From Amycolatopsis pretoriensis (lineage in GTDB: Bacteria > Actinomycetota > Actinomycetes > Mycobacteriales > Pseudonocardiaceae), in the NCBI RefSeq assembly GCF_900107925.1, contig NZ_FNUJ01000002.1, forward strand, positions 620,001-684,000: a stretch of DNA of 64,000 bases. The letters are read 5' to 3'. The notes below the pieces were generated by a model. The model had not been told where the DNA came from, searched no databases, and was given only the letters and a program-made list of their open reading frames with translations. Both the position numbers and the translations under genes were made by a program. This document shows positions 1 through 9,064 of the stretch, one piece after another (position 1 is the first letter of the stretch; each line of letters opens with the position of its first letter).

Positions 1-278
1 GGGAAGGCCTGCCGCTGGCGGTGCTGGAGTCCCTGGCGGCGGGGCGTCCGGTGGTCGCGACGGACGTCGGCGGGGTCGGCGACGTCCTGGCGGACGGCGG
101 CGGGTCGGTGGTGCCACCGGGCGACCCGGCGGCGACGGCCGCCGCCCTGACCACGCTGCTGTTCGACGAGCCCGTGCGCGAGTCCGCGGCCGCCGCGGGG
201 CTGCGGACCGTCCAGCGGGACTACGACCCGCATCCCTTGCTGAAGTCCTACGACGAACTGCTCCGAGGTGTCCGGTGA
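1..278 (+). CDS. Glycosyltransferase family 4, C-terminal end (5' truncated by window)
   Basis: Only the last ~90 codons are present; the reading frame runs open from base 3 to a TGA at 276-278. The fragment begins with [20 protein letters not shown] and continues with a VGGVGDVL segment. This is the E-x7-E donor-nucleotide binding motif and following loop of GT-B fold family 4 glycosyltransferases. It probably adds a sugar to a lipid-linked exopolysaccharide repeat unit in the cytoplasm. The stop overlaps the GTG start of the chain-length gene by 4 nt, so it belongs to the same operon. The acceptor and sugar cannot be told. Confidence 0.85.
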   Translation, partial: EGLPLAVLESLAAGRPVVATDVGGVGDVLADGGGSVVPPGDPAATAAALTTLLFDEPVRESAAAAGLRTVQRDYDPHPLLKSYDELLRGVR

Positions 279-1129
279 AGGAACTGGTGTCCCGCACCGC
301 CGCGCTCAGCGTGGCCGTCGCGCTGCTGACCGGGGCGCTCGTGCTCGTCGTCGGGCTGGCCCGCGGCGACGAATACCAAGGCCGCGTCAGCCTGCTGGCC
401 ACCCCCGCCGGCGACACCGCCCAGTACGGCGAAGTCGTCTCACTCACCTTGCCCGCCCTGGTCGAGCTGGCTCGCAGCCCATCGGTGCTGCGGGCGGCCG
501 CGCCGGTGTCCGGCTACGCCCCGGACGAGCTCGGCGAGCACGTGTCCGTCGAGCTGGTCCCGGCGTCCGGGCTCGCTCGCCTGTCGGTGCGGGCGGCCTC
601 GGCGGAGCAGGCCGGTGCCGCGGCCACCGCGCTGGGCAAGGCGATGATCGACGCGGATCTGCTGGCCCCGGCCGGAAAGCTGCGGACGCTCGACCCGCGG
701 CCCGAGGTCGTCGCGGTCGCGCCGGACACCGCGCTGGTGCTCGGGCTGGCGCTGGTCGCCGCGGTCGCGGCCGGGCTCGCGACCGCGGCGGTCCGCCGGC
801 TGACCCCGGGCGGCGGGCCGGGACCGGTGCGCCGGGCGCTGGCCGCCGCGGGGATCCACCGCCCGGTCGCGGTCCTGCGCGCCGACGACCCCGCGGTGGC
901 CGACCGGCTGGCCGTGCTCGGTGAAGCGGGCGGCCGTCCGGTCCGGGTGCTGCCGGTGCGGCCGGACCTCGCCGAGACCGCGGCGAAGCTGGCGGCCGGC
1001 CTGCCGGAAGGCGACGACGACGGCGTGTCCGTGGTCGCGGTGACCGCCGGGCGCCGTCAGGACGAGCTCACCGCCGCCGTCGGCGTGCTGCCCACCGGCG
1101 CCGTGCTCGTGGCGGTGGTCCTGGCATGA
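275..1129 (+). CDS. Wzz-like chain-length / capsular polysaccharide biosynthesis protein with degenerate kinase-like tail
   Basis: This 284-residue membrane protein has a transmembrane helix at about residues 9-28, an extracytoplasmic Wzz-like domain and a second helix at about 153-173. That is the topology of polysaccharide co-polymerases, which set the chain length of exported polysaccharide. The cytoplasmic remainder (about 180-284) ends in [15 protein letters not shown] and a ...LVAVVLA segment, resembling the end of a BY-kinase domain. I see no Walker A motif, so it is probably a degenerate kinase module. The GTG start overlaps the preceding stop (GTGA), and its own stop overlaps the next gene, implying translational coupling. 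Confidence 0.75.
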   Translation: MKELVSRTAALSVAVALLTGALVLVVGLARGDEYQGRVSLLATPAGDTAQYGEVVSLTLPALVELARSPSVLRAAAPVSGYAPDELGEHVSVELVPASGLARLSVRAASAEQAGAAATALGKAMIDADLLAPAGKLRTLDPRPEVVAVAPDTALVLGLALVAAVAAGLATAAVRRLTPGGGPGPVRRALAAAGIHRPVAVLRADDPAVADRLAVLGEAGGRPVRVLPVRPDLAETAAKLAAGLPEGDDDGVSVVAVTAGRRQDELTAAVGVLPTGAVLVAVVLA

Positions 1130-2346
1130 CCCCGCGGCAGCGCGTGGTGTTCGCCGTGGCCGTCCTCGTCGGCGGGGTGAGCGCCTGGCACGCGCTCGCG
1201 CCGTCGTGGCAGGTCCCGCTGCCGACCTGGGCCAACCGGCCCGAAGAACGGCTCCAGGACTTCCGCGACGCGCTCTACTTCCCGATCCGGGAGTTCCTCG
1301 CCGGTGGCAACCCCTACGATCCCGCCGCGATGTTCACGCGGTGGCCGGTGCGCCAGGACTTCAACCTCTACCAGCCCTACCACCTGCTGCTGCACGCGCC
1401 GTTCGCGCTGCTGGGCTACCGGGCCGGCGCGATCGCGTTCTCGGTGTGCTCGCTGCTGCTGCTCGTCGCGCTCGCGGCGCTGGCGGCCCACGCGGTCCGG
1501 CGGTTCGCGCCCTTCGCGGTCACCACGGCCGTCGTCGCGGCGCTGCTGGTGACCAGCCAGGTCGGGAAGGCTCAGCTCTACGTCGGCCAGGTCAACCCGC
1601 TGATCGCGCTCGGCGCGGCGGGCGCGCTGCTGGCCCGGCGCGACCGGCCGGGCTGGGCCGCGGTCGCGCTGGCGCTCGCGTGGCTGAAGCCGCAGTACGG
1701 GTTCCCGCTGGCCGTCCTGCTGTTCGCCCGCGGGTCGCGGCGGGTGGCGCTGACGGGCACCGCCATCGCGGCCGCCGCGAGCCTGCCGGTCGTGGCGCTG
1801 CTGGTGGTGCGTGGCGGCGGGTTCGGCCCGTTCCTCGACGTCGTCGCCGCGAACCTCACCCACGCCCGCGCCACCGACTACGGCGCGGTGGATTCCCCGA
1901 CGGCACAACGGATCGACGTCGCCGCCGTCCTGTTCCGCGTCACCGGCTGGGCGCCTTCCGGCATCGAGCTGGTGGTGCTGGCCGTGGTGCTGGCGACGAG
2001 CGTCTGGCTGGTCCGGCGGCTCGACCGGGACGGCGAGACCCCGGTCGCCGACCTGCTGACGTGCCTGGCCGTCGTGGTCTGCGTGGTGCACCAGCCCGGC
2101 GACGTGCTGCTGGCCGTGCCCGCGCTGGTGACGCTCTGCTGGTGGCGCGAAAGACTGGTGGCCGCCGCCGTGGTGGCGCTGGCCGTCCCGTTCGCCCATC
2201 TGTACACAGTGGACTCCGCCGTGGTCTCGGCGTTCGGGCCCCGGGCGGCGGTCACGGTGGACGGGGTTGCGGTCGTCGTCGCGTGGTGCCTGCTGGTCCT
2301 GCGGTCGACGCGGATCCGGGCCGCCCGGCCGGTGGTGGCCGGATGA
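1126..2346 (+). CDS. GT87-type polytopic glycosyltransferase (DUF2029-like)
   Basis: This 406-residue integral membrane protein has about ten hydrophobic helices. An early extracytoplasmic loop contains an acidic FRDALYFP stretch. The family pattern GQVNPLIALGAAGALL followed by AWLKPQYGFPLAVLL is visible near residues 150-200. GT87 enzymes such as mycobacterial PimE transfer mannose from polyprenyl phosphate on the outer face of the membrane. Here it probably decorates the exopolysaccharide or its lipid-linked precursor. It overlaps both neighbours by 4 nt. The sugar is not predictable from sequence alone. Confidence 0.75.
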   Translation: MTPRQRVVFAVAVLVGGVSAWHALAPSWQVPLPTWANRPEERLQDFRDALYFPIREFLAGGNPYDPAAMFTRWPVRQDFNLYQPYHLLLHAPFALLGYRAGAIAFSVCSLLLLVALAALAAHAVRRFAPFAVTTAVVAALLVTSQVGKAQLYVGQVNPLIALGAAGALLARRDRPGWAAVALALAWLKPQYGFPLAVLLFARGSRRVALTGTAIAAAASLPVVALLVVRGGGFGPFLDVVAANLTHARATDYGAVDSPTAQRIDVAAVLFRVTGWAPSGIELVVLAVVLATSVWLVRRLDRDGETPVADLLTCLAVVVCVVHQPGDVLLAVPALVTLCWWRERLVAAAVVALAVPFAHLYTVDSAVVSAFGPRAAVTVDGVAVVVAWCLLVLRSTRIRAARPVVAG

Positions 2347-3737
2347 CGCTCGGGACCCGTGCGGTCCGGGGATCGCTGTGGCTCGGCGCGGTCAACCTCG
2401 TCAGCAAGAGCAGCCAGATGCTCGTGACGCTGGTGCTGGCCGCCCTGCTGACCGAAGGCCAGCTCGGCGCCGTGGCCCTGGCCGTCGCGCTGGTCAACCT
2501 CGGCCAGGTGGTGCAGTCGATCGGCGTCTACGACGTCATCGGCCGCACCGCGCGGGACCCGCGCCGGATGGCGGGCACCGTGCTGACGCTGAGCGTCGGC
2601 GCCGGGCTGGTGCTGGCCGCCGGGCTGGTGGCCGCCGCCGGCCCGCTCACCGTCCTGCTCGGCACCCCGGACGCCGCCGGGCTCGTCCGGCTGGCCGCGC
2701 TCGGCCTGCCGTTCTCGGCCGCGGGCGGTGTCCAGCTGGGCCTGATGCACCGGGAGCTGGACTTCCGCCGCCGGCTCCTGCCCGACGGCGGCGGTGCGGT
2801 GCTCGGCGCCGTGCTGACGGTGGTGCTCGCGCTCTGCGGCGCCGGTCCGGTCTCGCTGGTCCTCGGCCTGCTGGCCACGGCGGTCGCGCAGCCGCTGCTG
2901 GGCGTGCTGGTGCGCGGCGGGGTCCGGCCGTGCTGGGACACCGGCGCGGCCGCCGAAGCCCTGCGCTGGGTGGCGGTGGTCGGCCCGGCCGCCGTCGTGG
3001 GCGCGTTGCTGGTCAACCTCGACTACCTGGCGGTCGGCCACAGCCTCGGGCCGGCCGCGGTCGGTGTCTACTCGCTGGCCTACCGGCTCGCGTGGGTGCC
3101 CTACATCATGGTGGCGGTCGTGCTCGGCGCCGTCGCGTTCCCGGTGTTCACGCGGTTGCGCCGCGATGGCCGGTCGCTGACCCCGGCCGTCGTCCGGTTC
3201 ACGCGCGCGGTGCTCGTGGTCACCGGCGGGCTGTACGCCGGGCTCGCCGTCCTCGCCGACCGCGTCGTGCTGCTGGGCGCCCGCTGGGCGGACGCGGCGG
3301 GCCCGCTCGTACTGCTGTCCGGCTACGGACTGGGCATCTGCCTCCTGCAGATCTGGTACCAGGCGGTGAAAGCGACCGGGCACGTCCGGCGGTACCTGGC
3401 CCTCGAGACGACGCACCTCGTGCTGCTCGCCACCGGGCTCGTGCTGTTCGCCCACGCCGGGATCGAAGCCGTCGCCGCGGTCCAGCTCGCCGCCGCGTGG
3501 CTCGTGGTGCCGCTCGCCTGGCGCGTGCTGGCGGGCGTCGGCGTGCGGTCGCGGCCGGCCGGGATGGGCCTGCGCGTCCTGCTCGCCTGCGTCGCCGGGG
3601 TGGTACCCGCGCTCGTGTTCCCTTACGCGGCCACCTGGTTGGGTGCCGTCACCCAGGCCGCCGTCTTCGTCGCCGGGTACGTCGGTGCGACGCTCCTGTT
3701 GCAGCGCGAAGCCGTCGCGGAACTGCGCCTCCGGTGA
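2343..3737 (+). CDS. Wzx-type polysaccharide flippase (MOP superfamily)
   Basis: This protein of 464 residues has about 12-14 hydrophobic helices. It begins MTLGTRAVRGSLWLGAVNLV, the amphipathic start typical of oligosaccharide flippases (polysaccharide biosynthesis protein family). A FYRLAW-like segment near YSLAYRLAWVPY is also characteristic. It would move undecaprenyl-linked repeat units from the cytoplasmic to the outer face for polymerisation. The ATG at 2343 overlaps the previous TGA (ATGA). The open frame extends much further upstream, but that part is antisense-like shadow, so the overlap start was chosen. Confidence 0.82.
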   Translation: MTLGTRAVRGSLWLGAVNLVSKSSQMLVTLVLAALLTEGQLGAVALAVALVNLGQVVQSIGVYDVIGRTARDPRRMAGTVLTLSVGAGLVLAAGLVAAAGPLTVLLGTPDAAGLVRLAALGLPFSAAGGVQLGLMHRELDFRRRLLPDGGGAVLGAVLTVVLALCGAGPVSLVLGLLATAVAQPLLGVLVRGGVRPCWDTGAAAEALRWVAVVGPAAVVGALLVNLDYLAVGHSLGPAAVGVYSLAYRLAWVPYIMVAVVLGAVAFPVFTRLRRDGRSLTPAVVRFTRAVLVVTGGLYAGLAVLADRVVLLGARWADAAGPLVLLSGYGLGICLLQIWYQAVKATGHVRRYLALETTHLVLLATGLVLFAHAGIEAVAAVQLAAAWLVVPLAWRVLAGVGVRSRPAGMGLRVLLACVAGVVPALVFPYAATWLGAVTQAAVFVAGYVGATLLLQREAVAELRLR

Positions 3738-4834
3738 AGGTCGTGCACGTTTCCCAGCCGGTGACGGCCGGGGTGGCCGCGGTCGTGCTGGAACTCGCGG
3801 TGGCGCAACGGGATCGGGGCTGGGCGGTGACCGTGGTCTGCCCGCCGTCCGGCTGGTTGCCCGCGCGCGCCCGGGAACTCGGCGTCGACGTCCGCGGGTG
3901 GGCCGCGAGCCGCTCCCCCGGTCCTTCGACGCTCACCGAGACGGTCCGGCTTCGCCGGCTCCTGAACGAGCTGTCGCCGGACGTCGTGCACCTGCACAGT
4001 TCGAAGGCCGGCTTGGCGGGACGGCTGGCTTCGCGGGGCGCCCGTCCGACGGTCTTCCAGCCGCACCTGTGGTCCTTCGAGACCGCGAACGGCTCGTTGC
4101 GGCCGGCGACGACGGTGTGGGAGCGGTTCGCCTCGCGGTGGACCGACCTCGTCGTCTGTGTGAGCGACGACGAACTCGCCGCCGGCCGGTCCGCCGGGGT
4201 GACGGCCCCGGCGGAGGTGGTCTGCAACGGCGTCGACACGACCCGGTTCTTCCCCGGCGGCAAGTCCGCGGCGCGGCGGCGGCTCGGCGTGCCGGAGGAC
4301 GTTCCGCTGGCGGTCTGCGTCGGACGGCTCGCCGAGCTGAAGGGCCAGGACCAGTTGCTGGCGGCGTGGCCCGAGGTGCTGCGGCGCGTCCCGGACGCGC
4401 ACCTCGTCCTCGCCGGCGACGGGCCGATGGGCGCCTCGTGGCGGGCGCGCTACCCGGGTTCGTCGGTGCGCTGGGAAGGGCACACGGACGACCCCGCGGC
4501 CTGGTACACCGCCGCGGACGTGGTGGTCCTCCCCTCCCGCGCGGAAGGCATGGCACTGGTGCCCCTGGAAGCGATGGCGTGCGCGCGGCCGGTGGTGGCG
4601 TTCGACGTCGGCGGTGTCCGCCAGAGCGTGGCCGATGCGGGCGCGGTGCTGCCGCCGGGTGACCTCGCCGGCCTCGCCGACGCGGTCGCGGCCCGGCTCG
4701 CCGACCCGGCTTCGGCGGCCCGCGAGGGGAATCGCGGACGCCGGCGGGTGGAGCTGTCCTTCGACCGCGGCCGCATGACCGACCAGATCGCCGTCCTCGT
4801 GGAAAAACTCACCGCATCGGAGCGTGCCTCGTGA
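3734..4834 (+). CDS. Glycosyltransferase family 4
   Basis: This 366-residue cytoplasmic GT-B enzyme starts at the GTG that overlaps the flippase stop. The N-terminal domain (1-170) contains the acceptor-side segment VVHLHSSKAGLAGRLASRGA, as in sugar-lipid GT4 enzymes. The C-terminal domain has VCVGRLAELKGQDQLL (phosphate-binding loop and Lys) and EGMALVPLEAMACARPVV (E-x7-E). It probably extends the repeat unit. The specific donor is unknown. It is coupled to the next GT4 through a 4-nt overlap. Confidence 0.87.
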   Translation: MKVVHVSQPVTAGVAAVVLELAVAQRDRGWAVTVVCPPSGWLPARARELGVDVRGWAASRSPGPSTLTETVRLRRLLNELSPDVVHLHSSKAGLAGRLASRGARPTVFQPHLWSFETANGSLRPATTVWERFASRWTDLVVCVSDDELAAGRSAGVTAPAEVVCNGVDTTRFFPGGKSAARRRLGVPEDVPLAVCVGRLAELKGQDQLLAAWPEVLRRVPDAHLVLAGDGPMGASWRARYPGSSVRWEGHTDDPAAWYTAADVVVLPSRAEGMALVPLEAMACARPVVAFDVGGVRQSVADAGAVLPPGDLAGLADAVAARLADPASAAREGNRGRRRVELSFDRGRMTDQIAVLVEKLTASERAS

Positions 4835-5934
4835 CCCGGATCGCGTACCTGCTCACCCAGGACCGCGGCGGACCCGTCGACGTCACCGTCCGGCTGGCCG
4901 CCACGCTCGCCCGAGGCGGCGCCGAGGTGCGCGTCTTCGGGCCCGAACCCGCACGCGGCGCCGGCCTGATCGACGGCCTGCACCACGGTTTGCAGGTCGC
5001 CGGCAAGGAAGACTTCGGTGCGGCGAACCGCGCGCGGGCCGTGATCCGGGCGTGGCGCCCCGACGTCGTGCACGCCCAGGACCGGCGCGCCGGACTGGTG
5101 ATCGCCGGGCTGCGCGGCCTTGCGCGGGTGCAGACCTACCACGGGGTGCCCGACGACGTCGCCGAGCCGTGGTTCCGCGGCGACCGCCGCGCGGCCGGGC
5201 CGTCCGCGTACACGCGGACCGTGCTCACGGCCGACGCGGTCGTCGCGCGGCTGCTCGACCGGACGATCGTGCCGGCCGAAGCGATGGGCGAGTTCCTGCG
5301 CCGGCGGCTGAAGGTGCCCGCGACGCGGGTCGTGCCGGTCGGCAACTGCGTCGAGCCGGCTCTGCCCGATCCGCCGCGCGGGCCGGTGCGGCACCTCGTC
5401 TTCGCCGGGCTCCTGGTGGACCGCAAGGGGATCCTCGACCTGCTGGCCGCACTGGGCCGCCCGGGGGTGCTGCCGCCGGACGCCCGGTTGACGGTCATCG
5501 GTGACGGCCCGCAGCGCGCCGAGGCGGAGCGGGCCGCGCGGGCGCTCGCCGGGCGGGTGACGTTCCTCGGTTTCCGCCCGGACGTCCCGGCGCTGCTGGC
5601 CACCGCGGACGCGCTCGTGCTGCCGTCGTCGATGGAGCAGCAGCCGCTCGTGGTGGCCGAGGCGATGGCGGCCGGGAAGCCCGTGCTGGCGACGGCGGTG
5701 GGTGGGGTGCCCGAAATGGTGGGTGACGAGTCGTTCCTGGTGCCGCCGGGTGATGTCGAGGCGCTCGCCGGCGGGCTGCGGGCGCTGTTCGCGGAGCCGG
5801 ACCCGGGCCGGATCGGGCGGCGGTTGGCCGAGCGGGCTCAGCGGCTCTACCACCCGGATGCCTGTGCGCGACGGCATCTTGCGCTGTACGAGCGGCTGGT
5901 TCGGGCGAGGACGCCGGCGGCCGGCCGGGCATGA
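4831..5934 (+). CDS. Glycosyltransferase family 4 (last gene of EPS operon)
   Basis: This GT4 enzyme has 367 residues. The N-terminal domain begins RIAYLLTQDRGGPVDVTVRL, and the C-terminal donor domain carries VFAGLLVDRKGILDLL and LPSSMEQQPLVVAEAMAAGK, a slightly unusual E-x7-E motif (EQQPLVVAE). GTG at 4831 overlaps the preceding stop. Its TGA (5932-5934) lies in the loop of a long perfect hairpin, which probably ends the operon transcript. It likely transfers one sugar of the exopolysaccharide repeat unit. Donor and acceptor are undetermined. Confidence 0.87.
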   Translation: MTRIAYLLTQDRGGPVDVTVRLAATLARGGAEVRVFGPEPARGAGLIDGLHHGLQVAGKEDFGAANRARAVIRAWRPDVVHAQDRRAGLVIAGLRGLARVQTYHGVPDDVAEPWFRGDRRAAGPSAYTRTVLTADAVVARLLDRTIVPAEAMGEFLRRRLKVPATRVVPVGNCVEPALPDPPRGPVRHLVFAGLLVDRKGILDLLAALGRPGVLPPDARLTVIGDGPQRAEAERAARALAGRVTFLGFRPDVPALLATADALVLPSSMEQQPLVVAEAMAAGKPVLATAVGGVPEMVGDESFLVPPGDVEALAGGLRALFAEPDPGRIGRRLAERAQRLYHPDACARRHLALYERLVRARTPAAGRA

Positions 5935-5954
5935 CTCGCCCGGCCGGCCGCCGG
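5914..5954. terminator. 17-bp hairpin spanning the end of the EPS operon
   Basis: Arms 5914-5930 (CCGGCGGCCGGCCGGGC) and 5938-5954 are exact reverse complements around a 7-nt loop that contains the stop codon of the last GT4. There is no U-tract, as is usual for actinomycete terminators. It lies between convergent genes and could serve both strands. A perfect 17-bp arm is very unlikely by chance, even at this G+C. Confidence 0.7.
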
Positions 5955-6081
5955 GGGCCTCGAATCGCCCCGGTGGCCCGGACGGGCTTCGGCGCGGGCC
6001 GCGCGGCTGTCGGCGGCGCGCGGCCTGCCGGGCCGATCTCGGCCCGGCTCCCCGCGAGCGACCGGTCGTGACCGACAACCC

Positions 6082-7380
6082 CTACCGGCAAGCCACCACC
6101 AACGGCCCCGAACCCGCCCCCGCACACCCGACAGCCCGGGCGGGCTTCGGCGGCCGAACCAGCACCAGCCCGTCCGCGGCCTCCAGTGACACCGGCTCCG
6201 GCGGCTCCGCGACCGCCGCCGACGGCGAACCCGGCTCGGCCAATCCCTCCGGCGGGGTCACCGTCTGCGTCGCCGCGGTCGTGTTCACCGCGACCCACCC
6301 GTTGGTGAACGTGCGCGTCCAGACGCCGTTCGGCAGGCGGCCCGCCGCGTCCACCGCCTCGCCCAGCCTGCTGTCCTGCAACGCCGACCACTCCGGGTCG
6401 CGGTAGTCGTCGGTCGTCGCGCGGGTCCAGCACGTGCGGGGGCCGGCCAGGAGCGCCGCGCTCGCGTACCCCGCCCGCTCCTGCTGCGCGTTCCTCGTCC
6501 GCGTCACCAGCAGCAGCAAAGACTCCCCCAGCGCCGCCTGCGCCCGCAGTTCCTGGAACTCGTTGCCGCGGAAGGTCAGCAGGCCGCCGGTGCCGCCGTC
6601 CTCGCGGAAGCCGAAGTTCTCCTCCATCGCGCCGCCGAACCGCGAGTGCGCGGTCCACCGTCCGGGCACCAGGTGCGTCTCGGACACGTTGGGCACCAGC
6701 AATTTTCCCGCCTTGGTGAAGGCGTCGCCCACTTTGGACAGGAACGCGTCGAGGCCGTCGCGGAGCTTGCGGTCGGTCTCGGCCACGTTCGCCGTGCCCG
6801 CGAGCACCGCGGGCGAATAGTGGCTCAGCGAGTTGAAGTCGTTGTCCGCCAGCACCCCGTCCCAGCCCTCTTTGGTCGTCTCCGCGACGACCGCGTCCGT
6901 CCACGCCTGCTGGTAGGCCGGGTCCCAGACCGTCATCTGCCAGTGCTTCGGATAGCCCTGCCACTCGATGCGGCGGCCGCGGTCGTCCACCGCGAACCAG
7001 CCCGGGTGGGCGTCCTGCGCGGCCACGTACCCGATGCCGCTGGGCAGGAACGCCGCGTCCCGGCCGCCGTCGACCGCGCCCGGGTAGTTGCGGGTGCTGG
7101 ACAAGTCCTTGTACACCAGCACCTTCACCCGCGGGTTGAGCTCGTGCAGCCGGCGCATGGCCGCGCCCTGGTCGGCGTTGAGCACGACGACCTGGTACCG
7201 CTTGGCCGCCAGCTCGATCTCCTTCGCCGTCGGCGGCTGCCCGATCCCGTACCACCACGCGCACGGCGCCAGCGGCTTCGGCGGCGGCACCGACGTCTCC
7301 TGCGCCGAGCTAGTCGAGCAGCCGGAGAGGCTGCCCGCCACCAGGACCAGCAGGGCCGCAGCGGCCCGGAAACGGCGCAT
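6082..7380 (-). CDS. Secreted glycosidase-like lipoprotein (GHL15-like)
   Basis: This 432-residue protein has an N-terminal signal and lipobox LSGC (Cys about residue 22), so it is a probable membrane-anchored lipoprotein. The mature part has TIM-barrel-like features: VVVLNADQG, VKVLVYKDLSSTRNYPG, WQMTVWDPAYQQAWTDAV and GVLADNDFNSL. These match putative glycoside hydrolases of the GHL15 type found beside exopolysaccharide genes. It may trim or release extracellular polymer. Its ATG overlaps the TGA of the upstream sugar transferase (TGATG), so the two are translationally coupled. The substrate is unknown and the enzymatic role is inferred. Confidence 0.7.
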   Translation of the reverse strand: MRRFRAAAALLVLVAGSLSGCSTSSAQETSVPPPKPLAPCAWWYGIGQPPTAKEIELAAKRYQVVVLNADQGAAMRRLHELNPRVKVLVYKDLSSTRNYPGAVDGGRDAAFLPSGIGYVAAQDAHPGWFAVDDRGRRIEWQGYPKHWQMTVWDPAYQQAWTDAVVAETTKEGWDGVLADNDFNSLSHYSPAVLAGTANVAETDRKLRDGLDAFLSKVGDAFTKAGKLLVPNVSETHLVPGRWTAHSRFGGAMEENFGFREDGGTGGLLTFRGNEFQELRAQAALGESLLLLVTRTRNAQQERAGYASAALLAGPRTCWTRATTDDYRDPEWSALQDSRLGEAVDAAGRLPNGVWTRTFTNGWVAVNTTAATQTVTPPEGLAEPGSPSAAVAEPPEPVSLEAADGLVLVRPPKPARAVGCAGAGSGPLVVACR

Positions 7381-8810
7381 CAGCGTTGCCTTCGGCACAG
7401 GAGCTCTCCCACGGTCAGGATGACGATCTTCACGTCCAGCCACAGCGACCAGTTCGCGATGTAGTAGTTGTCGTAGCGCGCCCGGTCCGCGATGGAGGTG
7501 TCCCCGCGCAGGCCGTGCACCTGGGCCAGGCCGGTCAGCCCGGTCGGCACCCGGTGCCGCGCCCAGTAGAGGTCGTGCACGGTGGAGAACTCGTGCACGA
7601 ACACCGGCCGCTCCGGGCGCGGGCCGACCAGCGCCATGTCGCCGCGCACGACGTTCCACAGCTGCGGCAGCTCGTCCAGCGACGTCCGGCGCAGGAGCCG
7701 GCCGACCGGCCCGACCCGGCTGTCGCCCACCACGGACCAGCGTACCTGGGAATCGTCCACATCGGACTGCCGGACGCTGCGCAGCTTGTACAGCAGGAAG
7801 GTGCGCCCGTCCATGCCGACGCGCACCTGCCGGAAGAAGACCGGGAAGCCGCTCTCGATCGCGACGGCCAGCGCGCAGCACGCGATCACCGGCGAGAGGA
7901 CCACGAGCGCGACCGCGGCCAGCGCCGTCTCGACGACGCGCTTGACCCACCAGCCGGGCCGCCGGGTCGGCGCGCCGCCCAGCCACACCAGCGGGTAGCT
8001 GCGGAGCCGGTCGACGCCCGGTCCGTCGGCGCAGAGCTCGAACAGGTGCGGCAGCACCAGCGTCACGCAGCCGAGCCGGTGGGCGCTGATGGCGGCGTCG
8101 ACGATCCCGCCGTCACCCTCGCCGTCGCCGGCGGGTGCGAGGACCACGGTGCCCGCGCGCAGCCGCGTGAGGGCCTCGGCGAGGTCGTCGTCGATCGGCT
8201 CCACCGGGAGCCCGGCCGGCGCCGGCCCGGAGGCCGCGAGACCGACCGGCAGCAGCCCGAACTCGGGGTGTTCGAGCATGGTGCGGACCAGTTCGGCGCC
8301 GATCCGGCCGGAGCCGACGACGACGGCGCGGTCGCACCGGCGCAGCCGGCGGCGCCCCCATCGGCCGAAGGCGAAGACCAGCGGCCGCGACGCTTCGCCG
8401 AGCACCGCGAACACCAGGACGACCTCCTGCAGCCGCGCGGTGCTCGCACCGTCCATCCCGGACACCAGCCCGGCCCCGGTGACGAGCGCGAACGCCAGCG
8501 CGGTGGCGGTGACCGAGCGCGGGAGGTCCTGCAGCCACGAAAGCCACAGGCGGCGGCGGTGGACCCGCCCGGCCGTCCGGGCGAACAGCAGCGCGACGCC
8601 GGTCACCGCCGCGCCCACCGGGCCCGGTCCGGTCCGCAGCACCGCGGTGGTCCAGGCGGCGACGTCGACGGCGATCAGCAGCGACGCCACCGCGTTGACC
8701 CGCGTCAGCAATGGGCGAGATCGCGCTCGCTTGTTCGGCCCGCCGCGCGGCCGGACGCGGCGCTGCAGCGGCAGCGCTTCGGTGAAGATCGCGTCTCTCA
8801 GTTCAGTCAC
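7380..8810 (-). CDS. Polyprenyl-phosphate sugar-1-phosphate transferase (WbaP/CpsE type)
   Basis: This is a 476-residue initiating enzyme for exopolysaccharide assembly. The N-terminal part has four or five hydrophobic helices, followed by a nucleotide-binding-like region with VVVGSGRIGAELV. The catalytic bacterial sugar transferase domain (about 285-476) carries FFRQVRVGMDGRTFLLYKLR, DELPQLWNVVRGDMALVGPR and YWARHRVPTGLTGLAQV. It moves a sugar-1-phosphate from a nucleotide sugar onto undecaprenyl phosphate at the inner membrane. Start is GTG at 8810 with GAGGCAG upstream. It runs opposite to the large EPS operon but clearly belongs to the same pathway. Confidence 0.9.
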   Translation of the reverse strand: MTELRDAIFTEALPLQRRVRPRGGPNKRARSRPLLTRVNAVASLLIAVDVAAWTTAVLRTGPGPVGAAVTGVALLFARTAGRVHRRRLWLSWLQDLPRSVTATALAFALVTGAGLVSGMDGASTARLQEVVLVFAVLGEASRPLVFAFGRWGRRRLRRCDRAVVVGSGRIGAELVRTMLEHPEFGLLPVGLAASGPAPAGLPVEPIDDDLAEALTRLRAGTVVLAPAGDGEGDGGIVDAAISAHRLGCVTLVLPHLFELCADGPGVDRLRSYPLVWLGGAPTRRPGWWVKRVVETALAAVALVVLSPVIACCALAVAIESGFPVFFRQVRVGMDGRTFLLYKLRSVRQSDVDDSQVRWSVVGDSRVGPVGRLLRRTSLDELPQLWNVVRGDMALVGPRPERPVFVHEFSTVHDLYWARHRVPTGLTGLAQVHGLRGDTSIADRARYDNYYIANWSLWLDVKIVILTVGELLCRRQR

Positions 8811-9064
8811 TGGTGTCTGCCTCGGTCGAAACGGTTGTCGGGGACGGCCATTTCATCGTCTTCCTTCACGATTTCCCACCCGTTCGGGCAACGAGGAAAA
8901 CCCGAACCGGTGACCGGAGGAAACAGCGAGTAGTTCCGATGACGCCCATCCTTTCGGGGGACTTTTCAGGCCACTAAAGAAACCCAACAACATAGCCGAA
9001 TACGTCCCGTCGACCGCTCGGAGAGCGATGCCGGTCGAGTGACAACCCGATCGAACAAAGGAAC
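8811..9064. promoter_or_regulatory. Divergent promoter region between EPS transcription units
   Basis: This 254-bp gap separates the GTG of the sugar transferase (minus) from the GT2 gene (plus). It is visibly less G+C rich than its surroundings, for example around 8945-9005, as expected of a promoter region. I found no confident -35/-10 pair, riboswitch or operator. AAAGGAA at 9056-9062 serves as the ribosome-binding site of the GT2 gene. Confidence 0.45.

Noticed and set aside
8811..9064. Possible riboswitch in the divergent EPS leader
   Set aside because: No conserved core of a known class (c-di-AMP, c-di-GMP, cobalamin) could be identified by reading; only short non-specific G-runs are present.
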